A stretch of DNA of 64,000 nucleotides from Amycolatopsis sulphurea (GTDB lineage: Bacteria > Actinomycetota > Actinomycetes > Mycobacteriales > Pseudonocardiaceae). Numbering within the stretch: the first letter of the stretch is position 1; the number at the start of each line of letters is the position of its first letter. The notes below the pieces were generated by a model, which saw only the letters and a program-made list of their open reading frames with translations, made no database searches and was not told the DNA's origin. Below are positions 44,760 through 54,400 of the stretch, one piece after another. The position numbers and the translations under genes were made by a program. The DNA lies in NCBI RefSeq assembly GCF_002564045.1, contig NZ_PDJK01000002.1:4836001-4900000 (forward strand), given 5' to 3'.

Positions 44760-46070
44760 ATGACGCCCCCGCACAACTACCTTGCGGTGATCAAGGTCGT
44801 CGGCATCGGCGGCGGCGGCGTGAACGCCGTGAACCGGATGATCGAGGTCGGCCTCAAAGGTGTCGAGTTCATCGCGGTGAACACCGACGCGCAGGCGCTG
44901 CTGATGTCCGACGCCGACGTCAAGCTCGACATCGGCCGGGAACTGACCCGCGGTCTCGGTGCGGGCGCCGCCCCCGAGGTGGGGCAGAAGGCGGCCGAGG
45001 ACCACCGCGAGGAGATCGAAGAGGTCATCAAGGGCGCCGACATGGTGTTCGTGACCGCCGGCGAGGGCGGCGGCACCGGCACCGGCGGCGCGCCCGTGGT
45101 GGCGCAGATCGCCCGCAAGCTGGGCGCGCTGACCATCGGCGTGGTGACCCGGCCGTTCACCTTCGAGGGCAAGCGCCGCGGCAAGCAGGCCGAAGAGGGC
45201 ATCCAGCAGCTGCGCAACGAGTGCGACACGCTGATCGTGATCCCGAACGACCGGCTGCTGCAGCTCGGCGACATCGGCGTCTCGCTGATGGACGCGTTCC
45301 GCTCGGCGGACGAGGTGCTGCTTTCCGGTGTCCAGGGCATTACCGACCTGATCACCACGCCCGGCCTGATCAACCTGGACTTCGCCGACGTCAAGAGCGT
45401 GATGTCCGGGGCAGGCTCGGCGCTGATGGGCATCGGCTCCGCCCGCGGGGAGGGCCGGGCGATCCAGGCCGCGGAGAAGGCGATCAACTCGCCGCTGCTG
45501 GAGGCCTCGATGGACGGGGCACACGGCGCGCTGCTGTCCATCGCCGGTGGCTCCGACCTCGGCCTGTTCGAGATCAACGAGGCCGCTTCGCTGGTGCAGG
45601 AGTCCGCGCACCCGGAGGCGAACATCATCTTCGGCACGATCATCGACGACTCCCTCGGCGACGAGGTCCGGGTCACCGTGATCGCGGCCGGGTTCGACTC
45701 CGGCGCGCCCACGCACAAGAAGCTCGACCCGCCCGCGTTCGGCTCCCGGGCCAACGGCGGCAGCACCGCCAGCGCCGCGGCGGGCCAGGTCAGCACGCCG
45801 TCCGCGGCGCAGCCGGCCGCACCGCCGACCGGCGGCGCCACCCCGGTGCCGCCCGCGAGCGGGAACGGCTACCCGCCGGTGCCGCCGCGCCCGCCGCTGC
45901 CCCAGCCCGGTGGCACCCCACCCGGCGGCCTGCCCCAGCCCGGGGGTGCTTCGCGCTACTCACCGCTTGGTTCCGGCTCGTCCTCCGGTGGGCTGCCCAG
46001 CCGTCCCACCACGGTGCACGACGACCCGACCGACGACGAGGTCGACGTTCCGCCGTTCATGCGCCGCTGA
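44760..46070 (+). CDS. ftsZ: Cell division GTPase FtsZ
   Basis: 436-residue tubulin homologue forming the Z-ring. The nucleotide-binding domain has VGIGGGGVNAVNRM (about residue 14) and the tubulin signature GGGTGTGGAPV (about 104). The T7 catalytic loop is NLDFADVKSVM (about 208). A Pro/Gly-rich linker of about 110 residues leads to the C-terminal peptide DVPPFMRR, which binds SepF and other partners. ATG 44760 has AGGAAGG upstream; an in-frame GTG at 44730 is less likely. Normally preceded by ftsQ, but not here. Confidence 0.96.
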   Translation: MTPPHNYLAVIKVVGIGGGGVNAVNRMIEVGLKGVEFIAVNTDAQALLMSDADVKLDIGRELTRGLGAGAAPEVGQKAAEDHREEIEEVIKGADMVFVTAGEGGGTGTGGAPVVAQIARKLGALTIGVVTRPFTFEGKRRGKQAEEGIQQLRNECDTLIVIPNDRLLQLGDIGVSLMDAFRSADEVLLSGVQGITDLITTPGLINLDFADVKSVMSGAGSALMGIGSARGEGRAIQAAEKAINSPLLEASMDGAHGALLSIAGGSDLGLFEINEAASLVQESAHPEANIIFGTIIDDSLGDEVRVTVIAAGFDSGAPTHKKLDPPAFGSRANGGSTASAAAGQVSTPSAAQPAAPPTGGATPVPPASGNGYPPVPPRPPLPQPGGTPPGGLPQPGGASRYSPLGSGSSSGGLPSRPTTVHDDPTDDEVDVPPFMRR

Positions 46071-46811
46071 GTGCACCACCCCTGGCAGGATGACGGGGTG
46101 CGAGTACGAAGAATCGTCACGACGAGGGCGGGCGGTGCTTCCCGCCCGCCGTACGACAGTTTCAATCTCGGTGACCACGTCGGCGACGACGCGGGCGACG
46201 TGTACGCCAACCGTGCGCGGCTCGCGAAGGAGCTCGGCCTGGCCGAGGACCGGCTGTGCTGGATGGAGCAAGTCCACGGCCGCACCGTGACGGTCGTGGA
46301 CGGCACCGAGACGAAGGCCGCCGAAGCGACCGACGCTCTGGTCACCGCCCAGCCCGGGGTAGCGCTCGTGGTGATGGTCGCGGACTGCGTGCCGGTGCTG
46401 CTGGCCGACCCGGTGGCGGGCGTCGCCGCCGCGGTGCACGCCGGTCGCATCGGTGCCCGCATCGGCGTGCTTCCCGCGGCCCTCGAAGCAATGCGCGACC
46501 TCGGTGCCGACCCGGCCCGTACGGAAGCCCTGCTCGGCCCGGCCATCTGCGGCGAGTGCTACGAGGTCCCCTCGGAGATGGCTGCCGACGTGGAAGAACA
46601 CCTGCCCGGCAGCACCGCCCGGACCCGCACCGGGACCACCGGCCTCGACCTGCGCGCAGGCCTCTGGCGCCAGCTCGCCGCCCTCGGCGTCGGCCACATC
46701 GGCGCCGATCCCCGCTGCACCGCCGAGGATAAGACCCTCTTCAGCTACCGCCGTGACGGCACCACGGGTCGTCTCGCGGGCATCACCTGGCTTGAAGCGG
46801 ACACGGCGTGA
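46071..46811 (+). CDS. pgeF: Peptidoglycan editing factor / YfiH family copper oxidoreductase-like protein
   Basis: 246 residues. Conserved YfiH (DUF152) segments are SFNLGDHVGDD, WMEQVHGRTV, VVMVADCVPVLLADP and AAVHAGRIGAR, and GPAICGECYEV supplies the conserved cysteines. Homologues remove L-serine mis-incorporated into stem peptides and some act on purine nucleosides. GTG 46071 is immediately after the ftsZ stop; GTG 46098 gives the more usual VRVRRIVTTRAGG start. Confidence 0.88.
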   Translation: MHHPWQDDGVRVRRIVTTRAGGASRPPYDSFNLGDHVGDDAGDVYANRARLAKELGLAEDRLCWMEQVHGRTVTVVDGTETKAAEATDALVTAQPGVALVVMVADCVPVLLADPVAGVAAAVHAGRIGARIGVLPAALEAMRDLGADPARTEALLGPAICGECYEVPSEMAADVEEHLPGSTARTRTGTTGLDLRAGLWRQLAALGVGHIGADPRCTAEDKTLFSYRRDGTTGRLAGITWLEADTA

Positions 46812-47277
46812 CGGGGCCTTCGGTGCGGGGTGGTCGGCAGGTGCCAGACGCGCGAAGGTGCGGCCGGGCGCTGGGTGGAGCCGACGTGGGCGTGGTTCGG
46901 TTTGCTCAGGGTTCTGATGAGTTGGCGGCGGGCTGGGTCTGGTCGGAGTGGGGTGTTGGGTTGGTGTCGGTTGGGGCTTCCGGGTATCGCGTGTGGAGCT
47001 GCGTTCGGGCGCTGAGTTGTGCTGCTCCGGTCCGGGCAGGTCGAGCGCGGGCTGATGCCGGTCTGCGGCCGGCCCGGCTCGATCGGGCGCCGAGCGGTGT
47101 CGGTGTGGCTCCGGCTCGGCTCACCCATCGCTCCTGCAGGGAAGGCGCAGTGCCGTTCACCCACGCCACCGGCCAGGCATCGAACGCCGACCCGGCCCGG
47201 CCCAGCCGCCGTACTTTGCCGGTCACGCCGCCACACCGCGCCGGGTCGCCCGGAGGGCTGTCCACCGGAGCCGCCGC
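46812..47277. other. Gene-free stretch between pgeF and yggS
   Basis: These genes are normally adjacent or overlapping. Here 466 bp of GT-rich then GC-rich sequence intervene, with no supported gene, no palindromic repeat and no clear promoter. It resembles in composition the unexplained inserts at 10.7, 18.3 and 21.3 kb. Confidence 0.55.
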
Positions 47278-48015
47278 GTGACCGGGACCGATGAACGCCG
47301 GGCGGAACTCGCCGCTTCGCTGGCCGCCGTGCGGGCGCGGATCGACGCGGCCTGTGCCGTGGCCGGGCGGGCGTCCGGGGAGGTGCGGCTGCTCGGGGTG
47401 ACCAAGACCTTCCCCGCCGCCGATGCGGCCGTGCTGACCGATCTCGGGCTGCTCGATCTCGCCGAGAACCGTGACCAGGAGGCCGGGCCGAAGGCGGCGG
47501 AGGTCGCCGGGCTGCGGCCGGACGCCGCGCCGCGCTGGCACATGGTCGGGCGGTTGCAGCGGAACAAGGCGCGGTCGGTGGTCCGCTGGGCCGACGAGGT
47601 GCAGTCGGTGGATTCGGCGCGGCTGGCCGACGCGCTCGGTCGCGCGGTGACCGCTGCCCGGGACGCGGGGGAGCGCACCGGACCACTCGATGTGCTGATT
47701 CAGGTGAGCCTCGACGCCGACCCGGCACGCGGCGGCGTCCCGGTCCCGGAACTGTCCGCGCTCGCCGACCACATCACTCATACGGGTGAGCTACGACTGC
47801 GGGGCGTGATGGCCGTTGCGCCGCTCGGGGAGGACCCGTCGGCGGCCTTCGCGCGGCTGGCGCGAGCTGCGCGGAAAATGCGTGCGGAGCATCCGGAAGC
47901 GGTGGAACTCTCCGCCGGAATGAGCCATGATCTGGAGTCGGCGATCACCTACGGTTCCACCTGTGTGCGTGTCGGAACCGCGCTGCTCGGCGGCCGCGGT
48001 TTAGCCTCGCCGTAA
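47278..48015 (+). CDS. yggS: YggS-family pyridoxal-phosphate homeostasis protein
   Basis: 245-residue alanine-racemase-like barrel that binds PLP without known catalysis and maintains vitamin B6 balance. The PLP lysine is in LLGVTKTFPA (about residue 42). Other family motifs are AENRDQEAGPKA, WHMVGRLQRNKARSV, LRLRGVMAV and LSAGMSHDLESAI. It is conserved beside sepF in Gram-positives. GTG 47278 has GGAG upstream. Confidence 0.9.
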   Translation: MTGTDERRAELAASLAAVRARIDAACAVAGRASGEVRLLGVTKTFPAADAAVLTDLGLLDLAENRDQEAGPKAAEVAGLRPDAAPRWHMVGRLQRNKARSVVRWADEVQSVDSARLADALGRAVTAARDAGERTGPLDVLIQVSLDADPARGGVPVPELSALADHITHTGELRLRGVMAVAPLGEDPSAAFARLARAARKMRAEHPEAVELSAGMSHDLESAITYGSTCVRVGTALLGGRGLASP

Positions 48016-48089
48016 GGGAGTCCGCCTGCTGGTCACGGAACGCGACCGGCCGGGCGTGGAGCGGGAGCGGCTAGGGCAAAGGGAGAGGC

Positions 48090-48677
48090 ATGAGCGCGCT
48101 GCAGAAGCTGAAGGCCTACTTCGGGATGGTGCCCGCGGACGAGGAAGGTTACGACCTCGAGGACGACAACTACCGCCGCGACTACGACGACGGCTACGAC
48201 GGCTACGACGAGTCACCGGCCCGCTCGCGCGGCCGGTACCGCGAGCCGGCGGACACCTACGACGAACCCGGGAACCGGATGCGGTCACGGTCGGTGACCG
48301 CCGCCGAGCCCACCACGCACGGCGCGCTTGCCGTGGACCGGCAGCCGGACCCGGTGGCCCGGCTGCGGCCGGTCGCCGAGCCGGTGGTGCGCGATCCGCT
48401 CAGCCGGATCACCACGCTGCACCCGACGAGCTACGTCGAGGCGCGCGCCATCGGCGAGCACTACCGCGAGGGCATCCCGGTGATCATCAACCTCACCGAG
48501 ATGGAGAACGCGGACGCCAAGCGGATCGTGGACTTCGCGGCCGGGCTGGCGTTCGCCGTGCGGGGCTCGATGGACAAGGTCACCAGCAAGGTGTTCCTTC
48601 TCTCACCGCCGGATGTCGACGTGACCGCCGAAGACCGCAGGCGGATCGCCGAGGGCGGATTGTTCCTGCGCGGGTGA
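48090..48677 (+). CDS. sepF: Cell division protein SepF
   Basis: 195 residues. The N-terminal amphipathic helix (SALQKLKAYFGMV) binds membrane. An acidic Tyr/Asp-rich linker follows (about residues 18-60), and the C-terminal SepF domain (about 105-190) contains SYVEARAIGEHYREG, VIINLTEME and FAAGLAFAVRGSM. It anchors FtsZ to the membrane in actinobacteria, which lack FtsA. AAAGGGAGAGG precedes ATG 48090. Confidence 0.94.
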   Translation: MSALQKLKAYFGMVPADEEGYDLEDDNYRRDYDDGYDGYDESPARSRGRYREPADTYDEPGNRMRSRSVTAAEPTTHGALAVDRQPDPVARLRPVAEPVVRDPLSRITTLHPTSYVEARAIGEHYREGIPVIINLTEMENADAKRIVDFAAGLAFAVRGSMDKVTSKVFLLSPPDVDVTAEDRRRIAEGGLFLRG

Positions 48678-48770
48678 AGCAGGTCCGACCGTTGAGCGCA
48701 GCCGTACGTGATTTTGTCGACTCATCGCCGCGCCAGGGCGGAGCCTGCGCACAGCGCGGCCGTCCCCCGC

Positions 48771-48784
48771 TAGAGTGGTCGCCG
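48771..48784 (+). promoter_or_regulatory. Leaderless promoter of yggT (-10 TAGAGT)
   Basis: TAGAGT (48771-48776) lies exactly 7 bases before GTG 48784. It would let yggT and wag31 be transcribed apart from sepF. Confidence 0.6.
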
Positions 48785-49068
48785 TGAATGCTGTGTGGCT
48801 GGTGGTCTGGTACGTGCTGTTCGCGTTCTGGCTTTTGCTGACCGCGCGTATCGTCATCGAGCTCGTGCGCACCTTCGCGCGCGAGTGGCGTCCCGCCGGA
48901 GGGGTTGCGGTGACGCTCGAGACCATCTACACAGTGACCGACCCACCGGTGCGGCTGTTCCGGCGAATCATTCCTGTGGTTCGCATCGGCGGGATGGGAC
49001 TGGACTTATCGATTATGGTTCTGCTGCTGGTCGTGTTCTTCGGGATGCAACTGGCGACACCCAGGTGA
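48784..49068 (+). CDS. YggT family membrane protein
   Basis: 94 residues with two membrane helices (about 5-25 and 72-90) joined by a loop holding DPPVRLFRRIIPVVRIGG, the YggT signature. It is conserved between sepF and divIVA in actinobacteria; its role in division or osmotic response is not settled. GTG 48784 is chosen over GTG 48775 because of the -10 spacing. Confidence 0.9.
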   Translation: MNAVWLVVWYVLFAFWLLLTARIVIELVRTFAREWRPAGGVAVTLETIYTVTDPPVRLFRRIIPVVRIGGMGLDLSIMVLLLVVFFGMQLATPR

Positions 49069-49120
49069 ACGGGGACACCAGGGTGAGTCCGGCAGGCCAT
49101 GGAGTGCGTGAGGTGATCTG

Positions 49121-49972
49121 ATGTCGTTGACCCCCGCTGACGTGCACAACGTCGCGTTCAGCAAGCCGCCCATCGGCAAGAGGGGCTACAACGAGGACGA
49201 GGTGGACGCGTTCCTCGACCTGGTGGAGACCGAGCTTGCCCGGCTGATCGAGGACAACAACGAGCTGCGCCAGCAGATGGAGCAGCTCGACACGGAACTC
49301 GAATCGACCCGGGCCGAGCTGGAGAACGCCAAGGTGGCCGGGCCGCCCCCGGTGCGCGAGGAGCCCTCGCGCCGGCTGGCGCCGGTGCCGCCGCCCGCCT
49401 CGGCGATGGAGCAGACCCAGGCCCACGGGATGGTCGGCGACAACAGCGAGCCGAACGTCCAGGCGGCCAAGGTGCTCGGCCTGGCCCAGGAGATGGCCGA
49501 CCGGCTGACCGCCGAGGCCAAGACCGAGTCCGACGGTATGCTCGCCGAGGCCCGGACCAAGTCCGAGCAGCTGCTCTCCGACGCGCGGGCGAAGTCGGAC
49601 TCGATGGTCAACGAGGCCCGCACCCGGGCCGAGACCATGCTGAACGACGCGCGGACCCGCGCCGAGACGCTGGAGCGCCAGGCCCGCGACAAGGCGACCA
49701 CCATGGAACGCGAGTCGCAGCGCAAGTACACCGAGACGATGAACAACCTGAATGCCGAGAAGGGCGCTCTGGGCAAGAAGATCGAGGAACTGCGCACGAT
49801 CGAGCGCGAGTACCGCACGCGGCTGCGTGGCTTCCTCGAATCCCAGCTGCGCGAGCTCGACGACCGCGGTTCCGCGGCGCCGGCCACCGCCTCCTCGTCC
49901 GGCTCGGGCCAGTCCTCCTCGTCCAGCAGCGGCCAGGGCTACTCCTTCGGCCCGCGCGCCGAAGCCGGCTGA
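49121..49972 (+). CDS. wag31: Polar growth scaffold Wag31/DivIVA
   Basis: 283 residues. The membrane-curvature-binding N-terminal domain has LTPADVHNVAF and RGYNEDEVDAFLD. A Pro-rich linker (about residues 70-110) separates it from a long coiled coil with repeated ARTKSEQL/ARTRAET-type heptads (about 115-245) and a Ser/Gly-rich tail. It marks poles and septum and directs tip growth. GAGGTGATCT just before ATG 49121 is an unusually long Shine-Dalgarno match, suiting a very abundant protein. Confidence 0.94.
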   Translation: MSLTPADVHNVAFSKPPIGKRGYNEDEVDAFLDLVETELARLIEDNNELRQQMEQLDTELESTRAELENAKVAGPPPVREEPSRRLAPVPPPASAMEQTQAHGMVGDNSEPNVQAAKVLGLAQEMADRLTAEAKTESDGMLAEARTKSEQLLSDARAKSDSMVNEARTRAETMLNDARTRAETLERQARDKATTMERESQRKYTETMNNLNAEKGALGKKIEELRTIEREYRTRLRGFLESQLRELDDRGSAAPATASSSGSGQSSSSSSGQGYSFGPRAEAG

Positions 49973-49991
49973 CCCGCCGGACACCGTCCCC

Positions 49992-50030
49992 GTCCGCCCC
50001 GCCGGGCCGTGCTGGCCCGGCGGGGCGGAC
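49992..50030 (+). terminator. Strong terminator after wag31
   Basis: A perfect 17-bp GC-rich stem (49992-50008 with 50014-50030) and 5-base loop lies 20 bp after the wag31 stop and probably ends the dcw transcript. Confidence 0.85.
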
Positions 50031-50131
50031 GATGTGCCCGGCCACGTCCGGGTAGCGCTCCGGCACGGCCGGGAGTCGCCGCGGCAGGCGGGTCGCGCGC
50101 CGGGGCGGGTGCCTGCGTGCTCTAATTCAGC

Positions 50132-50689
50132 GTGCTCTACATCGTCCTCGTTCTGGTGGTAGCGGCGCTCGCGCTGCTCATCACGGCCCTCATCACGGCC
50201 ACGTCGCTGTGGGCCTGGGTCTCGATCGGCCTGTCCGTGTTCGCCGGGGTGCTGCTGCTCGTGGACTGGCTGCGGCGCCGTTCCGCCGATCGGGTGCAGG
50301 CCGTACCGGAACCGGCGGACGCCGAGGACGGCCCGGACGCCGAAACCGGTGCCGAGTCCGATACCGAGCAGACCGAACTGCTGCCCGCCACGGGTGAACT
50401 GAGCGACCCGGCACCGGCCCCCGCCGAGGGGGCGAAGGCGGACGCGAAGGCCGTCCGCGACACGCCTCCCGGCGAGGAGGAGACCGCCGAGGCGGACCTC
50501 GAGGTGATCAAGGACCTGGCGGACGAGGTCGTGGTCGTCGACGAGTACCCCCGCTACCACCTGGTCGACTGCGGCTGGCTCTCCGGCCGCGACACCATCC
50601 CCATCGCCGTCGGCGAGGCACGCCAGCTCGGCTTCACCCCGTGCGGCCGATGCGGCCCGGACACCGTGCTGGCCGCCGCCCACCGCTGA
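50132..50689 (+). CDS. Membrane protein with C-terminal zinc-binding-like motif
   Basis: 185 residues. Two membrane helices (about 1-22 and 28-46) precede an acidic Ala/Glu/Pro-rich linker (about 55-125). The C-terminal 50 residues read YHLVDCGWLSGRD and then GFTPCGRCGPD, a C-x(about 25)-C-x2-C spacing like the Ada-type metal-binding domain. I recognise the layout from actinobacterial genes downstream of wag31 but know no function. GTG 50132 has no clear ribosome-binding site. A palindrome starts 6 bp after the stop. Confidence 0.75.
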   Translation: MLYIVLVLVVAALALLITALITATSLWAWVSIGLSVFAGVLLLVDWLRRRSADRVQAVPEPADAEDGPDAETGAESDTEQTELLPATGELSDPAPAPAEGAKADAKAVRDTPPGEEETAEADLEVIKDLADEVVVVDEYPRYHLVDCGWLSGRDTIPIAVGEARQLGFTPCGRCGPDTVLAAAHR

Positions 50690-50695
50690 AAAGCT

Positions 50696-50742
50696 GTGAA
50701 GGGGCCCTTCACGGACTCAGAGTCCGTGAAGGGCCCCTTCAC
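50696..50742. repeat. Dispersed 47-bp palindrome, copy 8
   Basis: Perfect arms (50696-50712, 50726-50742) around GGACTCAGAGTCC; self-complementarity extends 3 bp further on each side, for 53 bp. The arsR pseudogene ends at its right edge. Confidence 0.96.
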
Positions 50743-50996
50743 AGCATTTCCAGGACGTTCGGCGGTCACCAGGCCTGCGGGGAGCAGTTTCGCCAGATGC
50801 GCGCTTACGCCCTGCGCCGGCAGCCCGGCGTCCCCGAGGACCGAGGCGGCCGGCGACCGCCCATCGCCCAGCGCGAGCAGGACCCGCACCCGGCCGGGTC
50901 GGCGAACAGCGCCGCGGTCCGCGCGATGTCGGCGTTTCCTTCGAGCACCTGCCCAGCATGATCCGTGGACAATTCCACCGCGACGGAAGTGTCCAC
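50743..50996 (-). pseudogene. ArsR-family regulator, frameshifted and truncated
   Basis: Two minus-strand frames together read as an ArsR/SmtB regulator: NADIARTAALFADPA in the first, then VRVLLALGDGRSPAASVL, QGVSAHLAKLLPAGLV and TAERPG in the second. A single missing base near 50885-50895 separates them. The winged-helix end is lost where the reading frame enters the palindrome at 50742. It would start at GTG 50996. The family call is based on the helix-turn-helix wording. Confidence 0.75.
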
Positions 50997-51171
50997 GGGG
51001 TCCGCTGGAGGCATGCGTTCCGCGGTCCTGATCACCATGTGCGCCGGGATGTTCTGCACGGGCTGCACCTGCCCGCCCCGGTGTCCGCGGGACTGTGGCT
51101 CGCGGGGTGCCGGGGTGATCGCGGTGACCACGCGGGCACGGGCTGGCGGAAACCCGGTTGAGGCGGCGGGC

Positions 51172-51177
51172 TAACCT
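51172..51177 (+). promoter_or_regulatory. -10 element of the T-box/ileS transcript
   Basis: TAACCT lies just before the predicted start of the T-box leader; no clear -35 is visible. Confidence 0.5.
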
Positions 51178-51183
51178 GGTGTC

Positions 51184-51405
51184 AGCACAGCGTCGATCCG
51201 GCCATCACCGGGGAGCTTCCGGAAGAACAGGGCCTCGCGCCCCCAGTAGAACCGGACGGGTGCGGCCCGTCATCGCCGCCGAACGAGTGGCCTGGGGCCT
51301 GCCCCGGGCAAGCGGGGTGGTACCGCGTGACGTGCGAGCGTCTCGTCCCCGTGGGGGTGACCGCCGGTCGCCCTTACGCGAGCGACGAACGCAAGGAGCA
51401 CCCGG
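51184..51405 (+). ncRNA. T-box riboswitch (isoleucine, translational type)
   Basis: The leader contains the T-box sequence GGTGGTACCGCG (51316-51327), whose bulge pairs with the free acceptor end of uncharged tRNA. In stem I the segment CCATCACCGGGGAGC holds ATC (51204-51206) as the likely isoleucine specifier codon. The ribosome-binding site AGGAG before ATG 51406 would be sequestered when tRNA-Ile is charged. No terminator hairpin is seen before the gene, which fits translational control known for actinobacterial ileS. Confidence 0.88.
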
Positions 51406-54400
51406 ATGTACCCCCAGGTTTCCCTGGACGGGCAGGCCGCCGTCCCGGCCCAGCCGTCGTTCCCCGCGCTGGAGAAGCACGTTCTCGAATACTGGGAGAG
51501 CGATCGCACCTTCCAGGCCTCGATCGACGCGCGCCCCGCGGGCGAGCACGGCGACAACGAGTACGTCTTCTACGACGGCCCGCCCTTCGCCAACGGCCTG
51601 CCGCACTACGGGCACCTGCTCACCGGGTACGTCAAGGACATCGTGCCGCGCTACCAGACCATGAAGGGCCGCCACGTCGAGCGCCGCTTCGGCTGGGACA
51701 CCCACGGCCTGCCCGCGGAACTGGAGGCGATGCGCCAGCTCGGCATCACGGAGAAGGCCGAGATCGAGGCGATGGGCGTCGCGAAGTTCAACGAGGCTTC
51801 CCGCGAGTCCGTGCTGCGCTACACCAGCGAGTGGCAGGACTACGTCACCCGTCAGGCCCGCTGGGTGGACTTCGAGAACGACTACAAGACGCTCGATGTG
51901 TCCTATATGGAGTCGGTGATCTGGGCGTTCAAGCAGCTGTGGGACAAGGGCCTGGTGTACGAGGGCTACCGCGTGCTGCCCTACTGCTGGCGCGATGAGA
52001 CCCCGCTGTCCAACCACGAGCTGCGGATGGACGACGACGTCTACCGCACCCGCCAGGACCCCGCCGTCACGGTCGGATTCCGTTTGCAGGGCAACGGCAG
52101 TGACCTCGACGGCGCGTACCTGCTGATCTGGACCACCACGCCGTGGACTCTGCCGTCGAACCTCGCCACCGCGGTGAACCCCGAGGTGCGCTACGTCGTG
52201 GTCGAGAGCGAGAGCTTCCCCGGAAAGCGCTTCCTGCTCGCCGAAGCGCGCGTCGCCGCGTACGCGCGCGAGCTGGGGGAGGAGCCGACGGTCGTCGCCC
52301 GTTACACCGGTGAAGAGCTGCTCGGAACCCGTTACGCACCACCGTTCCCGTACTTCACCGACACGGAGAACGCGCACCGCGTGCTGTCCGCGGACTACGT
52401 CACCACCGAGGACGGCACGGGCGTGGTGCACATCGCGCCCGCCTACGGTGAAGAGGACAAGGCCGTCACCGACGCGGCCGGCATCACGCCTGTCACCCCC
52501 GTCAACGCCCAGGGTCACTTCGACACGACCGTGCCGGATTACGAAGGCCAGCTGGTCTTCGACGCGAACCCGAACATCGTCCGCGACCTCAAGAACGGCA
52601 CCGGTTCCGCGGCCGAACAGGGCGCACTGCTGCTGCGTCACGAGACCTACGAGCACCCGTACCCGCACTGCTGGCGGTGCCGCAATCCGCTGATCTACCG
52701 CGCGGTGTCGTCGTGGTTCGTCGCGGTCACCCAGTTCAAGGACCGGATGATCGAGCTGAACAAGCAGATCACCTGGTACCCCGAGAACGTCAAGGACGGC
52801 CAGTTCGGCAAATGGCTGGAAAATGCGCGGGACTGGTCGATCTCGCGCAACCGCTACTTCGGCTCGCCGATCCCGGTGTGGCGCTCGGACGACCCGGCGT
52901 ACCCGCGCCTGGACGTGTACGGCTCGCTGGACGAGCTGGAGCGTGATTTCGGGGTGCGGCTGGACAATCTGCACCGGCCCTACATCGACGAGCTGACCCG
53001 GCCGAACCCGGACGACCCGACCGGGAAGTCCACCATGCGCCGGGTCGAGGACGTGCTCGACGTGTGGTTCGACTCCGGTTCGATGCCCTACGCGCAGGTG
53101 CACTACCCGTTCGAGAATGCGGACTGGTTCGAGCACCACTACCCGAGCGACTTCATCGTCGAGTACATCGGCCAGGCCCGCGGCTGGTTCTACCTGCTGC
53201 ACGTGCTGGCCACTGCGCTGTTCGACCGGCCGGCGTTCCGCACCTGCGTCGCGCACGGCATCGTGCTCGGCTCGGACGGGCAGAAAATGTCCAAGTCGCT
53301 GCGCAACTATCCGGATGTCAACGAGGTCTTCGAGCGCGACGGCTCGGATGCCATGCGCTGGTACCTGATGGCCAGCCCGATCCTGCGCGGCGGGAACCTG
53401 GTGGTGACCGACCGCGGCATCCGGGACGCGGTGCGCCAGGCCGTGCTGCCGCTGTGGAACTCGTACTACTTCCTGGCCCTGTACGCGAACGCCGAGGGCA
53501 AGCAGGGCGTCTGGCGCACGGATTCGAAGCACCTGCTGGATCGCTACGTGCTCGCGAAGACCCACGAGCTGGTCACCGACGTCGAGGCCGCGCTGGACCG
53601 GTACGACGTCGCCGGCGCCTGCCAGATCGTGCGGGATTTCCTTGAGGTGCTCACGAACTGGTACGTCCGCCGGTCCCGGGACCGGTTCTGGGCCGGGGAA
53701 CAGGACGCGATCGACACCCTGCACACCGTGCTGGAGGTGACCTGCCGGGTGGTCGCGCCGCTGCTGCCGCTGACCACGGAAACGGTGTGGCGCGGGCTGA
53801 CCGGCGGGCGCTCGGTGCACCTGACCGACTGGCCGAACGCGCTCGACCTGCCCGCGGACGCCGCGCTGGTGACCGCGATGGACCGGGTGCGGCAGGTGGC
53901 GTCCTCGGCGCTGGCGCTGCGCAAGGCGAACAAGCTGCGCGTGCGCCTGCCGCTGGCGAACCTGCTGGTGGCGGCCGAGGACGTGGCGCCACTGAGCGAT
54001 TTCACCGACATCCTGCGCGACGAGGTGAACGTCAAGGCGGTCGAGCTGACCACCGACGTCGCCGCGCATGGCACCTTCGAGGTCGCGGTGAACGCCCGCG
54101 CCGCCGGCCCGCGGCTGGGCAAGGTCGTGCAGCAGGTGATCAAGGCGGTCAAGTCCGGCGACTGGACCACGTCCGCCGCCGGCGCGGTCGTCGCCGCCGG
54201 CGTGGAACTGGTCGAGGGCGAGTACGAACGCCGCCTGGTCGCCGCGGGTGGTGGCGCCGCGGCCGAGCTGCCGGGCGGGGCGGGTCTGGTGGTGCTCGAC
54301 ACCGAGGTCACCCCGGAGCTGTCCGCCGAGGGCGTGGCCCGCGACCTGATCCGCGTGATCCAGCAGGCCCGCCGCGACGCCGACCTCGACGTCGCGGACC

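Noticed and set aside
50696..51031. Small proteins starting MKGPFTDSESVKGPFT
   Set aside because: This peptide is simply the translation of the palindrome, which reads the same on both strands, and recurs at every copy.
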